Shown here piece by piece: positions 8,501-18,054 of a DNA stretch of 64,000 nt (its first letter is position 1; each line of letters begins with the position of its first letter). The translations under genes were made by a program, and so were the position numbers. The notes beneath the pieces were generated by a model that saw nothing but the letters and a program-made list of their open reading frames with translations, was not told where the DNA came from and did not search any database. The DNA comes from Pseudomonadota bacterium (GTDB lineage: Bacteria; Pseudomonadota; Gammaproteobacteria; Xanthomonadales; Rhodanobacteraceae): NCBI GenBank assembly GCA_023388255.1, contig JAEWGO010000007.1, positions 186,001 through 250,000 on the forward strand. Direction: 5' to 3'.

Positions 8501-8993
8501 ATGTTGCGGGGATCACGGGCCGCCCCGGCTCTTGGTCAGGATCATCGGCGATGGATGCCAGATGCAGGTAAAGGGCCCTCAGTTCGGGGTCAGAAAGAGT
8601 GTTTGCCGTTGCGCGCAGGTGGCGCGCGGTGGCAGCGGAAAGAGGTTTCGGTCTTGCCGGTTCCGGGGGAACGGTCGGCAAGGGCGCCACTTTCACGGCG
8701 AAACGTTCGACGGTACCGCCCAAAGCGGTGCGGGCTTCGGTCAGCAAGGTGGATTGATAAAGCCTGATGCGACCGGCCCATGTCGGACTCGACGCCAGAA
8801 AGACGATCCGTCCATTGCGGACGTCCGCGAGCCGAGTCTCGCGTGCGACCGCCACGGGCAAGAGATAGCGCAGTCTTTCATCCAGCGCATCCAAGGCGCG
8901 CGCGCGATCGGCGAGCGCGTCGAGGGTGATGCACTCTGCGGCAGGCCTCAGGCCAATCGCGGGTGTCTGGAGGGGATTGCGACTTGGCGACAT
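8499..8993 (-). CDS. dciA: DUF721 / DciA-family protein
   Basis: The product (about 164 residues) carries the DUF721 fold: a helical LDERLRYLLP segment followed by a strand-rich VRNGRIVFLASSPTWAGRIRLYQSTLL segment typical of DciA. DciA proteins load or activate the replicative helicase DnaB where DnaC/DnaI are absent. The proline-rich linker and C-terminal helix are lineage-specific. The likely ATG (MSPSRNP) is at 8993; a GTG at 9002 would add MFV. Its ATG shares the CATG at 8991-8994 with an ATG on the other strand. The lpxC-dciA-M23-secA order is as in Xanthomonas-type genomes. Confidence 0.8.
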   Translation of the reverse strand: MSPSRNPLQTPAIGLRPAAECITLDALADRARALDALDERLRYLLPVAVARETRLADVRNGRIVFLASSPTWAGRIRLYQSTLLTEARTALGGTVERFAVKVAPLPTVPPEPARPKPLSAATARHLRATANTLSDPELRALYLHLASIADDPDQEPGRPVIPAT

Positions 8994-9021
8994 GACGAAC
9001 ACGAACCCGGCAATTCAACGC

Positions 9022-9963
9022 ATGAACATCATTATCGTCCGCAATGCGCATTCGCTGCCACGGCGCTTCGATTTCGACGACCGCCGCAGTCGCGCACTCG
9101 CGGCCTCCGCCATCGCGGGATGCGCGCTGTTCTTCGTCGCGATCGGTGCCGCAGCGAGCCTGCTCATCACCAATCCACGCAACCACGACCTGCGCGAAGT
9201 GAGCGCACTGCGCGATGCGCTTCAGGTGCAGCGCGAGCAGGTGGCCGACATCGACCGCGATTCGCGCCGCAACCTCGATGCACTGGCATTGCAGCTCGGC
9301 CAGCTGCAGGCTCAGTCGACCCGGCTCAACGCACTCGGCGATCGGCTGACCCAGGTCGGCAAGCTCGATGACGGTGAATTCGATTTCGCATCCGAGCCGG
9401 CTCTCGGCGGTCCCGAGGAAGCAAGCGTCGGCCAAGGCAGTCCGCTGCCTTTGCAAGCTGGTGTCGACAACCTGCGCGCCGAGTTCGCGCGGCAGGAGGC
9501 GCAGCTCGATGTGCTGGAGAATCTGCTGCGCGATCGCAAGATCGACAATGCGCTGCTGCCGAGCGGCATGCCGGTGGCGCAGGGCTATATCGCCTCCGGT
9601 TTCGGTGCGCGCACCGATCCCCTCGACGGCCACGCCGGCACGCACATGGGCGTCGACTTCGACGCGCCGATGGGCAGTCCGGTGCTTGCGGTCGCCGACG
9701 GTGTCGTCACCTTCGCCGGCGTGCGCAATGGCTATGGCAATGTGGTCGAGATCGACCACGGCAACGGCTACATGACGCGCTACGCGCACAATTCCGCGTT
9801 TGTCGCGCAGGTGGGCGAGCGTGTTCACGCGGGCGACACGGTGGCCAAGGTCGGTTCGACCGGGCGCTCGACCGGCCCTCACTGCCATTTCGAGGTCTGG
9901 CTCAATGGTCGCGCCGTGAATCCGATGGCTTATGTGAAATCCAAGCGCGTGGCGCGTGGCTAG
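9022..9963 (+). CDS. M23-family peptidoglycan endopeptidase (membrane-anchored, coiled coil)
   Basis: A predicted N-terminal membrane anchor (about residues 24-48) is followed by a coiled-coil region and a C-terminal LytM/M23 domain. The zinc motifs are intact: GTHMGVDFDAP (HxxxD) and HCHFEV (HxH). The family cleaves peptidoglycan cross-bridges or, when degenerate, activates amidases; here the ligands suggest an active enzyme facing the periplasm. The start chosen is ATG 9022 (MNIIIVRN); ATG 8992 would add ten residues and collide with the dciA start. It lies between divergent dciA and secA. Confidence 0.87.
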   Translation: MNIIIVRNAHSLPRRFDFDDRRSRALAASAIAGCALFFVAIGAAASLLITNPRNHDLREVSALRDALQVQREQVADIDRDSRRNLDALALQLGQLQAQSTRLNALGDRLTQVGKLDDGEFDFASEPALGGPEEASVGQGSPLPLQAGVDNLRAEFARQEAQLDVLENLLRDRKIDNALLPSGMPVAQGYIASGFGARTDPLDGHAGTHMGVDFDAPMGSPVLAVADGVVTFAGVRNGYGNVVEIDHGNGYMTRYAHNSAFVAQVGERVHAGDTVAKVGSTGRSTGPHCHFEVWLNGRAVNPMAYVKSKRVARG

Positions 9964-9986
9964 GTGCCACGCCGGCGGCGTGGCAC
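9964..9986 (+). terminator. Hairpin directly after the M23 gene
   Basis: GTGCCACGCC-ggc-GGCGTGGCAC, a perfect 10 bp stem starting at the base after the stop codon. It has no T-run. It is likely a transcript end or stabiliser. Confidence 0.5.
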
Positions 9987-10024
9987 GGCTCGACAGCGCA
10001 GCCATCCAGCCGAAGGAAGAAACG

Positions 10025-10159
10025 CCTTCTCCCTCCGGGAGAGGTTCAGCGCGGGGTAGAGGTTCGGACTTGACTTGATGTTTCAACGAAAACGGACCCT
10101 CGCCCCCTGCCGGCGCCTGCAGGCCGTCGGGGACGGCCTTCGATCCCGGAGGGAGAAGG
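10025..10159. repeat. Long inverted repeat in the M23-secA gap
   Basis: A perfect 16 bp inverted repeat, CCTTCTCCCTCCGGGA at 10025-10040 and its complement at 10144-10159, encloses about 100 bp. The gap from 9964 to 10391 (428 bp) has no gene that I can support. It holds this element, the hairpin after the M23 gene, a terminator-like hairpin at 10255-10284 and a third REP-like repeat. Confidence 0.6.
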
Positions 10160-10254
10160 GATCGAGCGACTGAAGCTCGACGCAAAATCGCTGGGAGGCG
10201 ATGTCGCCTTGAAAGCCGGCCGCGCGTCACAAACTGGTTTGTATTGAGCCGCAG

Positions 10255-10284
10255 CCGCCGTATCATCGGCGGTTGTTGTTTTTT
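10255..10284 (+). terminator. Terminator/attenuator-like hairpin in secA leader
   Basis: CCGCCG-tatcat-CGGCGG followed by TTGTTGTTTTTT, a classical intrinsic terminator shape on the plus strand about 107 bases before the secA ATG. It either ends transcription coming from upstream or attenuates secA. The TATCAT in the loop could instead be a -10 box with TTGTAT 16 bases upstream. Confidence 0.5.
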
Positions 10285-10299
10285 GCGACGCGGCTTCAC

Positions 10300-10355
10300 G
10301 CGGCTTTCGTGCCGCGCAAGGAACAGACCGGCTGTCCACGCCGGACTCTTCAAGA
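10300..10355 (+). repeat. REP-like hairpin repeat, copy 3 (secA leader)
   Basis: GCAAGGAACAGACCGGC, a short loop, and GCCGGACTCTTC match the copies at 2708 and 5772, with a diverged hairpin centre. It lies in the untranslated leader of secA. Confidence 0.55.
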
Positions 10356-10391
10356 ACCGCTACTCCTCTGTTCTCTCATTCAAGACGACCC

Positions 10392-13151
<2,760 letters not shown>

Positions 13152-13159
13152 GTGCACCA

Positions 13160-13262
13160 TTGAAGCCTTCCTGGTGAGGGAAGGGCGCACTCTTCAAGCC
13201 CTTCTCATCAAGGGAAAGCGTGTTCTTCAAGCCTTGCCCTTCAGGATGAGGGCCGGGCAAGG
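13160..13262. repeat. Three tandem hairpin units after secA
   Basis: Three imperfect units each begin with a TTCAAGCC-like or TTGAAGCC-like box and form a hairpin: GCCTTCC/GGGAAGG, CCCTT/AAGGG, and CCTTGCCC/GGGCAAGG (8 bp). They fill the secA-Nudix gap. They may act as terminators or mRNA stabilisers; no T-run follows. Confidence 0.45.
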
Positions 13263-13267
13263 ATGGT

Positions 13268-14272
13268 GTGTTCCATCTGGAGATGGCCTCCACAGATGAC
13301 CCGGCGCCCATGACATCCGCTCCCATTCACGTCGTCGCCGGCGTCCTCCGCAACGCCGACGGCCACGTCCTCCTTGCGCAACGCCCTTCCGGAAAACACC
13401 TTGCCGGACTGTGGGAATTCCCCGGCGGCAAATGCGAGGACGATGAAGCCCCGGTCGACGCGCTCGCGCGCGAGCTGCGCGAGGAAATCGGCATCGTCGT
13501 GGAATCGGCCCACCCGCTGATCCGCGTGCCGCACCACTATCCGGACAAGAACATCCTGCTCGACGTCTGGCTGGTCTCGGCGTATTCCGGCGTTCCGCAT
13601 TCGCGCGAGGAGCAGCAACTGGCCTGGGTCGAGCTGGATGCGCTCGGTGGCATCGAGATGCCGCCCGCCGATCGACCTGTGATCACCGCCCTGCGTCTGC
13701 CGGACCGCTATCTGATCACGCCATCGCTGTCGCCCGCCCACGCCGACGCCGTCATGCACGGCATCGAACGCGCCTGCCGCCGCGGCGTCCGCCTGATCCA
13801 GTTGCGACTGCCCGAATGGCCACTGGACCGCCTCGCGCGTATTGCGCGCAGCGCACGCAACCTGTGCCAGACCTATGGCGCGCGCCTGCTCGTCAACAGC
13901 GACTGGAAGCTTGCCGGCATCCTCGGCCTCGACGGCGTGCACCTGCCTGCGCACGTCGCGGCGACGCTCGTGCAGCGCCCGATGCCGCTCGGCAACTGGG
14001 TCGGCGTCTCCTGTCACGATGCCGCCGAACTCATTCACGCCATGCGCATCGGCGCCGACTTCGCGACCCTGTCGCCGGTATTCGAAACGCCGGACCATCC
14101 GAACGCGCAACCCCTCGGCTGGGAAGGGTTCTCGGATCTCGCCGCGGCCGCGACCTTGCCGGTATTCGCCCTCGGCGGCCTCGACGCCGATGATGTCGAA
14201 GCGGCGCGCATGTACGGCGCGCAAGGCGTGGCGGGAATACGCGGATTCTGGCCGGCGGATGGGAGCGGCTGA
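13268..14272 (+). CDS. Nudix hydrolase (MutT-like) fused to a ThiE/TenI-like domain
   Basis: The N-terminal half is a Nudix hydrolase with the box GKCEDDEAPVDALARELREE completed by IGI, like MutT 8-oxo-dGTP pyrophosphatase. The C-terminal half (from about residue 155) is a thiamine-phosphate-synthase-like TIM barrel (VNSDWKLAGILGLDGVHLP, GADFATLSPVFETPDHPN). Several ThiE active-site positions look altered: QLRLP for QLRxK, NSD for NDR, and no K after SPVFETP. The second domain is therefore probably not a working ThiE. This fusion is known in gammaproteobacteria. The start is uncertain: GTG 13268, ATG 13283 or ATG 13310. Confidence 0.85.
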   Translation: MFHLEMASTDDPAPMTSAPIHVVAGVLRNADGHVLLAQRPSGKHLAGLWEFPGGKCEDDEAPVDALARELREEIGIVVESAHPLIRVPHHYPDKNILLDVWLVSAYSGVPHSREEQQLAWVELDALGGIEMPPADRPVITALRLPDRYLITPSLSPAHADAVMHGIERACRRGVRLIQLRLPEWPLDRLARIARSARNLCQTYGARLLVNSDWKLAGILGLDGVHLPAHVAATLVQRPMPLGNWVGVSCHDAAELIHAMRIGADFATLSPVFETPDHPNAQPLGWEGFSDLAAAATLPVFALGGLDADDVEAARMYGAQGVAGIRGFWPADGSG

Positions 14273-14275
14273 TGT

Positions 14276-14295
14276 CTCTCCCGCTCGCGGGAGAG
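14276..14295 (+). terminator. Hairpin after Nudix/ThiE gene
   Basis: CTCTCCCGC-tc-GCGGGAGAG, a 9 bp perfect stem just after the stop codon, between convergent genes. The following 100 bp repeat the phrase GAGAGGTCGCGCC twice. There is no strong T-run. Confidence 0.5.
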
Positions 14296-14399
14296 GTCGC
14301 GCCGCTGGCGCGGACAAGGGGCGCTTGAGAGGTCGCGCCCATGCGGCGCCCGCATCTGCGCTCGCGAAACAATGTGCGACGCAACCGAAAAACCGATTT

Positions 14400-15026
14400 T
14401 CAGTCGCCGCCCCGCCGAGCCCCTGCAAGCGCCACATAGCGCGCATGCAACTGCGCAACCTCCGCATACAAGCGCTCGAGTGTGCCGTCATTGACGATGA
14501 CGTCATCGGCGATCGCCAGTCGCTGCCCACGTGAGGCCTGCGCATCGAGCATCGCCACGGCGAGTGTCGGAGTGATGCCATCGCGGGCCACCAGTCGCGT
14601 GATCTGTGTCTCGCGCGGCACATCCACGACGAGCACGCGGTCGACCCAGTCGTAGTGCGAGGCATTTTCGGCAAGCAGAGGAATCGCCAGCAGCACATAC
14701 ACAGCGGTGCTGTGCGTCGCGCGCTCGCGCAGCGTCGTGCGCACCCTTGGATGCAGGACCGCTTCCAGCGTGCGACGTGCCGCGGGATCGGCGAACACGC
14801 GCTCACGCATTGCGCGGCGGTCGAGTGCGCCATCTGCATCAAGTGCTTCAACGCCGAACGTGGCAACGATCTCCGCCAACGCCGCACCGCCGGGCGCGAC
14901 CAATTCGCGCGAGACGACATCCGCGTCGATCACCTCGACGCCGAGTGCCGAGAAGCGATCCGCCACCGCGGACTTGCCGCTGGCGATGCCGCCGGTGAGC
15001 GCAACGGTGAAGGGCGCGCTGTTCAT
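14400..15026 (-). CDS. coaE: Dephospho-CoA kinase CoaE
   Basis: CoaE phosphorylates dephospho-CoA in the last step of coenzyme A synthesis. From the ATG at 15026 (MNSAPFTVALTGG) the protein is 208 residues with P-loop GGIASGKS (12-19), the lid region HPRVRTTLRE and the IPLLAE motif typical of the family. The open frame continues upstream through the pilD overlap zone but has no family similarity. It follows pilD by 22 bases, as in many gammaproteobacteria where coaE is the last gene of the pilBCD cluster. Confidence 0.95.
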   Translation of the reverse strand: MNSAPFTVALTGGIASGKSAVADRFSALGVEVIDADVVSRELVAPGGAALAEIVATFGVEALDADGALDRRAMRERVFADPAARRTLEAVLHPRVRTTLRERATHSTAVYVLLAIPLLAENASHYDWVDRVLVVDVPRETQITRLVARDGITPTLAVAMLDAQASRGQRLAIADDVIVNDGTLERLYAEVAQLHARYVALAGARRGGD

Positions 15027-15048
15027 CGTGCCGATGTGGGCGATGCGG

Positions 15049-15930
15049 CTACTGCAGACCGAAAAGGCGCGCGTAGAACACGCCGAGCCCGTCGCCGAAC
15101 ACGAACCAGGTCCAGCCGGCCGCGGCGATGAACGGGCCGAACGGGATCGGCGTGCTGCGATTCTGCCCACGCAGCGCCAGCACGGTGCCGCCGACGATCG
15201 CGCCGATCAGCGACGACAGCAGGATGATCGGCAGCAGGCTCATCGCGCCCATCCACGCGCCGAGCGCGCCGAGCAGTTTGAAATCGCCATAGCCCATGCC
15301 TTCCTTGCCGGTCGCCAGCTTGAACAGCCAGAACACGGACCACAGGCTGAGGTAGCCGATCGCGGCGCCGACGATCGCGGTCCCCGGCGAAACGAACAGC
15401 GGCACCAGCGAGAGCAGCAGGCCGATCCACAGCAGGGGCAGGGTGAGCTGGTCGGGCAGCAACTGCGTGCGCGCGTCGATGCCGGAAGCCGCGATCAGGA
15501 TCCAGCTGAAGACGAGACCGGCAGCAAGCGGCCAGTCGAAACCGAACTTCCACGCGATCGCCGCCGACGCCAGCGCGGTCAGCAGTTCGACCAGCGGGTA
15601 CTGCCAGGAAATCGGCGCCTTGCAGTAGCGACAACGCCCACGCAAGGCGAGCCAGCTCAGCAGCGGGATGTTGTCGAACGCGGAAAGCGTGTGCTTGCAC
15701 TGCGGGCAATGCGAGCCGGTGAAGACGAGATCCGGTGGCGCTTCCGCCGGCGGCTCGTTGCTCGCCACGTCGTTCTCCAGCAACTCGCGCGCCTGGCTGC
15801 GCCATTCGTGTTCCAGCCTGCGCGGCAGGCGCAGGATGACCACGTTGAGGAAGCTGCCGACGAGCAGGCCGAGCAGGGCGACGAGAGGAATCAGCAGCGC
15901 GGGGTCGCCGAGCCATGCGAAGTCGGTCAT
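15049..15930 (-). CDS. pilD: Prepilin peptidase / N-methyltransferase PilD
   Basis: PilD is the inner-membrane aspartyl protease that removes the leader of type IV prepilins and methylates the new N-terminus. The 293 residues show the N-terminal domain with two CxxC pairs (HCPQCKH and CRYCKA), and the peptidase aspartates in SGIDARTQLLPD and GYGDFKLLGALGAW. About eight membrane segments are predicted. It should process the PilA encoded at 29139-29588. Upstream, a toxin-antitoxin pair separates it from pilC. Confidence 0.96.
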   Translation of the reverse strand: MTDFAWLGDPALLIPLVALLGLLVGSFLNVVILRLPRRLEHEWRSQARELLENDVASNEPPAEAPPDLVFTGSHCPQCKHTLSAFDNIPLLSWLALRGRCRYCKAPISWQYPLVELLTALASAAIAWKFGFDWPLAAGLVFSWILIAASGIDARTQLLPDQLTLPLLWIGLLLSLVPLFVSPGTAIVGAAIGYLSLWSVFWLFKLATGKEGMGYGDFKLLGALGAWMGAMSLLPIILLSSLIGAIVGGTVLALRGQNRSTPIPFGPFIAAAGWTWFVFGDGLGVFYARLFGLQ

Positions 15931-15969
15931 GGGGTGTCCAGGAGTTCGAAGATCGACAGCGGCGGAATT

Positions 15970-16347
15970 CTACACGGGCGCCAAACGCAAGCCGGAGGCC
16001 GTAAACGGCTGGAAATCGTCCACATTCAACGTAAGAAATTCGGCGCCCGCCCGGATTGCGGTCGCGGCGATCAGCGTATCCGTCTTCAAAGTCCTGCGGC
16101 GACCAGTGTCATTGAACAACGCGGCGGCGAGTTGCGCGTCGCCAGCTTCTGTCGCCAGGATTCGTCCACGGATGAACGCATGAGCAAGGTGTACTTCTGC
16201 GGGTTCGACCGGCCCGATCAGAAACTCATACCAGACCACCGCGCAGACCTCTGCGGCTTCCCCATTGGCGATTCGCTGAACGATCGGATGCGCTTCCCGC
16301 GACCACAATGGCAGCGCGATCAGCGCATTCGTGTCCAGGTGAATCAC
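15970..16347 (-). CDS. PIN-domain toxin (VapC-like)
   Basis: A 125-residue PIN-domain protein with the expected acidic residues: D5 in MIHLDTNALIAL, the glutamate of VVWYEFLIG, the aspartate of LKTDTLIAATA and the late NVDDF. VapC toxins are Mg-dependent RNases that usually cut tRNA or rRNA. The GTG start at 16347 overlaps the stop of the antitoxin gene (GTGA), the standard arrangement for coupled toxin-antitoxin genes. All four acidic positions are present, so the toxin appears intact. Target RNA unknown. Confidence 0.87.
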   Translation of the reverse strand: MIHLDTNALIALPLWSREAHPIVQRIANGEAAEVCAVVWYEFLIGPVEPAEVHLAHAFIRGRILATEAGDAQLAAALFNDTGRRRTLKTDTLIAATAIRAGAEFLTLNVDDFQPFTASGLRLAPV

Positions 16348-16634
16348 TGCGCGGGCTTCGCTTCGCGCCCAAGGTCGTCGGCATGACGTTGGGCGCGCAT
16401 TTCGTCGACCAAGCGCCGCGTTTCTGCCCAGTCGCGCGGTGGCTCATGTTCGCGGTAGTGCGCGACGACTTCGGCAGGGGAGGAAACGACCGCATCGGTA
16501 TGCGTTGTCGCGAGTCGCACCGATCGACGGATGACTTCGGCTTGGGAAACGCCCCAATTGCGCGACAACCGACGAATGATCTGCGCGGTATCGGCGTCGA
16601 GCGCATACGTGGAACGAATGGACATGGTCGCCAT
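16344..16634 (-). CDS. Ribbon-helix-helix antitoxin of the PIN toxin
   Basis: A small protein (about 93-99 residues by start choice) beginning with an RHH-type DNA-binding segment (STYALDADTAQIIRRLSRNW, then SQAEVIRRSV) and ending in a charged tail (WAETRRLVDEMRAQ) likely to wrap the toxin. It overlaps the PIN toxin gene and should neutralise the toxin and repress the pair. Candidate starts are GTG 16643, ATG 16634 and ATG 16625; the conserved region starts at 16625. Confidence 0.82.
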   Translation of the reverse strand: MATMSIRSTYALDADTAQIIRRLSRNWGVSQAEVIRRSVRLATTHTDAVVSSPAEVVAHYREHEPPRDWAETRRLVDEMRAQRHADDLGREAKPAQ

Positions 16635-16663
16635 CACCGGCACCTATGTTGTGGTGTGCTCTT

Positions 16664-16694
16664 ATGGTACGGCGATTTCGCTCACATTGTAAAA
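16664..16694 (-). promoter_or_regulatory. Candidate promoter of the toxin-antitoxin pair
   Basis: On the minus strand TTTACA (16694-16689), an 18 bp spacer and TACCAT (16669-16664) resemble -35 and -10 boxes, about 30 bases before the antitoxin start. This suggests that the pair is expressed on its own rather than from the pil genes. Confidence 0.4.
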
Positions 16695-16770
16695 TGCGCT
16701 GGTCGAAGGGCTGTCGCCAAAGCGCGGCCATGCGCTCGGCGACACCCACTTCAAAACGACCTCGGGGGAA

Positions 16771-18051
16771 TCAGCCAACCACCGCGCCGAGCTTGAAGAT
16801 CGGCAAGTACATGCCGACGACCATGCCGCCAACGACCACGCCGATGATGACCATGATCATCGGTTCGAGCAGGCTCGACAGCGCATCGACTGCATTGTTG
16901 ACTTCCTGTTCGTAGAACTCGGCGATCTTGAACAGCATCTTGTCGAGCGCGCCGGCTTCCTCGCCGATCGCGACCATCTGCGTGACCATGTTCGGGAACA
17001 GGTTGGTCTGCTTCATCGCGAGCTGCAGCTGGTGGCCGACTGCGACGTCCTCGCGGATGCGCTTGACCGCATCGTTGTAGACCACGCTTCCGGTGGCATT
17101 GGCGACGGAATCCAAGGCTTCGACCAAGGGCACGCCTGCACGGAACGTGACGCCCAACGTGCGGGCGAAGCGAGCCATGGCGGATTGACGCAGGATCTCG
17201 CCGATGACCGGTATCTTCAGAAGCGCACGCCCAACGAAGTGGGCAAACCGTTCGGAGCGGTTGTACAGCATGACGATGCCGACGATGATCGCAATGAAGA
17301 TGCCCAGCACCATCCACCAGTAAGAAACCATGAAGCGCGACATGTTCACCAGCATCTGCGTGAATGCTGGAAGGTCTGCGCCGAAGTTCTTGAACACGCT
17401 TTCAAACTGCGGAATCACGAAGATCAACAGGATGCTGGCCACAATGACCGCCACGGCCAGTACGGCTGCTGGGTAGAACATCGCCTTCTTGATCTTGCCC
17501 TTGATGTTCTCGATGTTTTCCTTGTAGGTCGCGATCGTATCGAGCACGGTGTCGAGCACGCCGGCCGATTCGCCGGCCTTTACCAGGTTCACGAACAGCT
17601 CGTCGAACTGCACCGGGTACTTGGCTAGCGCTTCGTTCAGCGCCGAGCCGCCCTCGATGTCGGTCTTGATGTCGGTGAGCATGTCCTTCATGCGCGGATT
17701 GCTCTGGCCGCCTGCCACGATCTCGAAGCCCTGCACCATCGGTACGCCGGCTGCCATCATCGTGGCGAGCTGACGGCTGAACACCGCAATGTCGCGTCCG
17801 GTGATCTTCTTGCCGGTCTTTCCGAACAGCGGCTTGCCCTTCGCGGCCACTGTTTGCGGATTGATTCCCTGCTTGCGCAGGTCGGCCTTGACCAGGTTCG
17901 CATTCTTGCTGACCTGCTCGCCCTTGATCTTGACGCCGCGCTTGTCGATGCCGACCCAAGTGAAGGTCTGCATCTCGCTGATCTTCGCGCGTTGCTTGCC
18001 AATCTGGGTGGTCGACGCTTTCGCCTTCAGGGCGGCGCTTGCAGTAGCCAT
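16771..18051 (-). CDS. pilC: Type IV pilus inner-membrane platform protein PilC
   Basis: PilC is the polytopic T2SF-family protein on which the PilB/PilT motors act. The 426 residues contain the two repeated GspF domains (for example FSRQLATMMAAGVPMVQGFE and MARFARTLGVTFRAGVPLVE) and three hydrophobic segments, the last near the C-terminus. It starts 3 bases after the pilB stop, so pilB and pilC form an operon. Downstream (126 bp away) is the toxin-antitoxin pair, not pilD as in the usual order. Confidence 0.96.
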   Translation of the reverse strand: MATASAALKAKASTTQIGKQRAKISEMQTFTWVGIDKRGVKIKGEQVSKNANLVKADLRKQGINPQTVAAKGKPLFGKTGKKITGRDIAVFSRQLATMMAAGVPMVQGFEIVAGGQSNPRMKDMLTDIKTDIEGGSALNEALAKYPVQFDELFVNLVKAGESAGVLDTVLDTIATYKENIENIKGKIKKAMFYPAAVLAVAVIVASILLIFVIPQFESVFKNFGADLPAFTQMLVNMSRFMVSYWWMVLGIFIAIIVGIVMLYNRSERFAHFVGRALLKIPVIGEILRQSAMARFARTLGVTFRAGVPLVEALDSVANATGSVVYNDAVKRIREDVAVGHQLQLAMKQTNLFPNMVTQMVAIGEEAGALDKMLFKIAEFYEQEVNNAVDALSSLLEPMIMVIIGVVVGGMVVGMYLPIFKLGAVVG

Positions 18052-18054
18052 GGC

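Noticed and set aside
13738..14272. A separate working thiE gene
   Set aside because: It is in frame with the Nudix domain and lacks several ThiE active-site residues.
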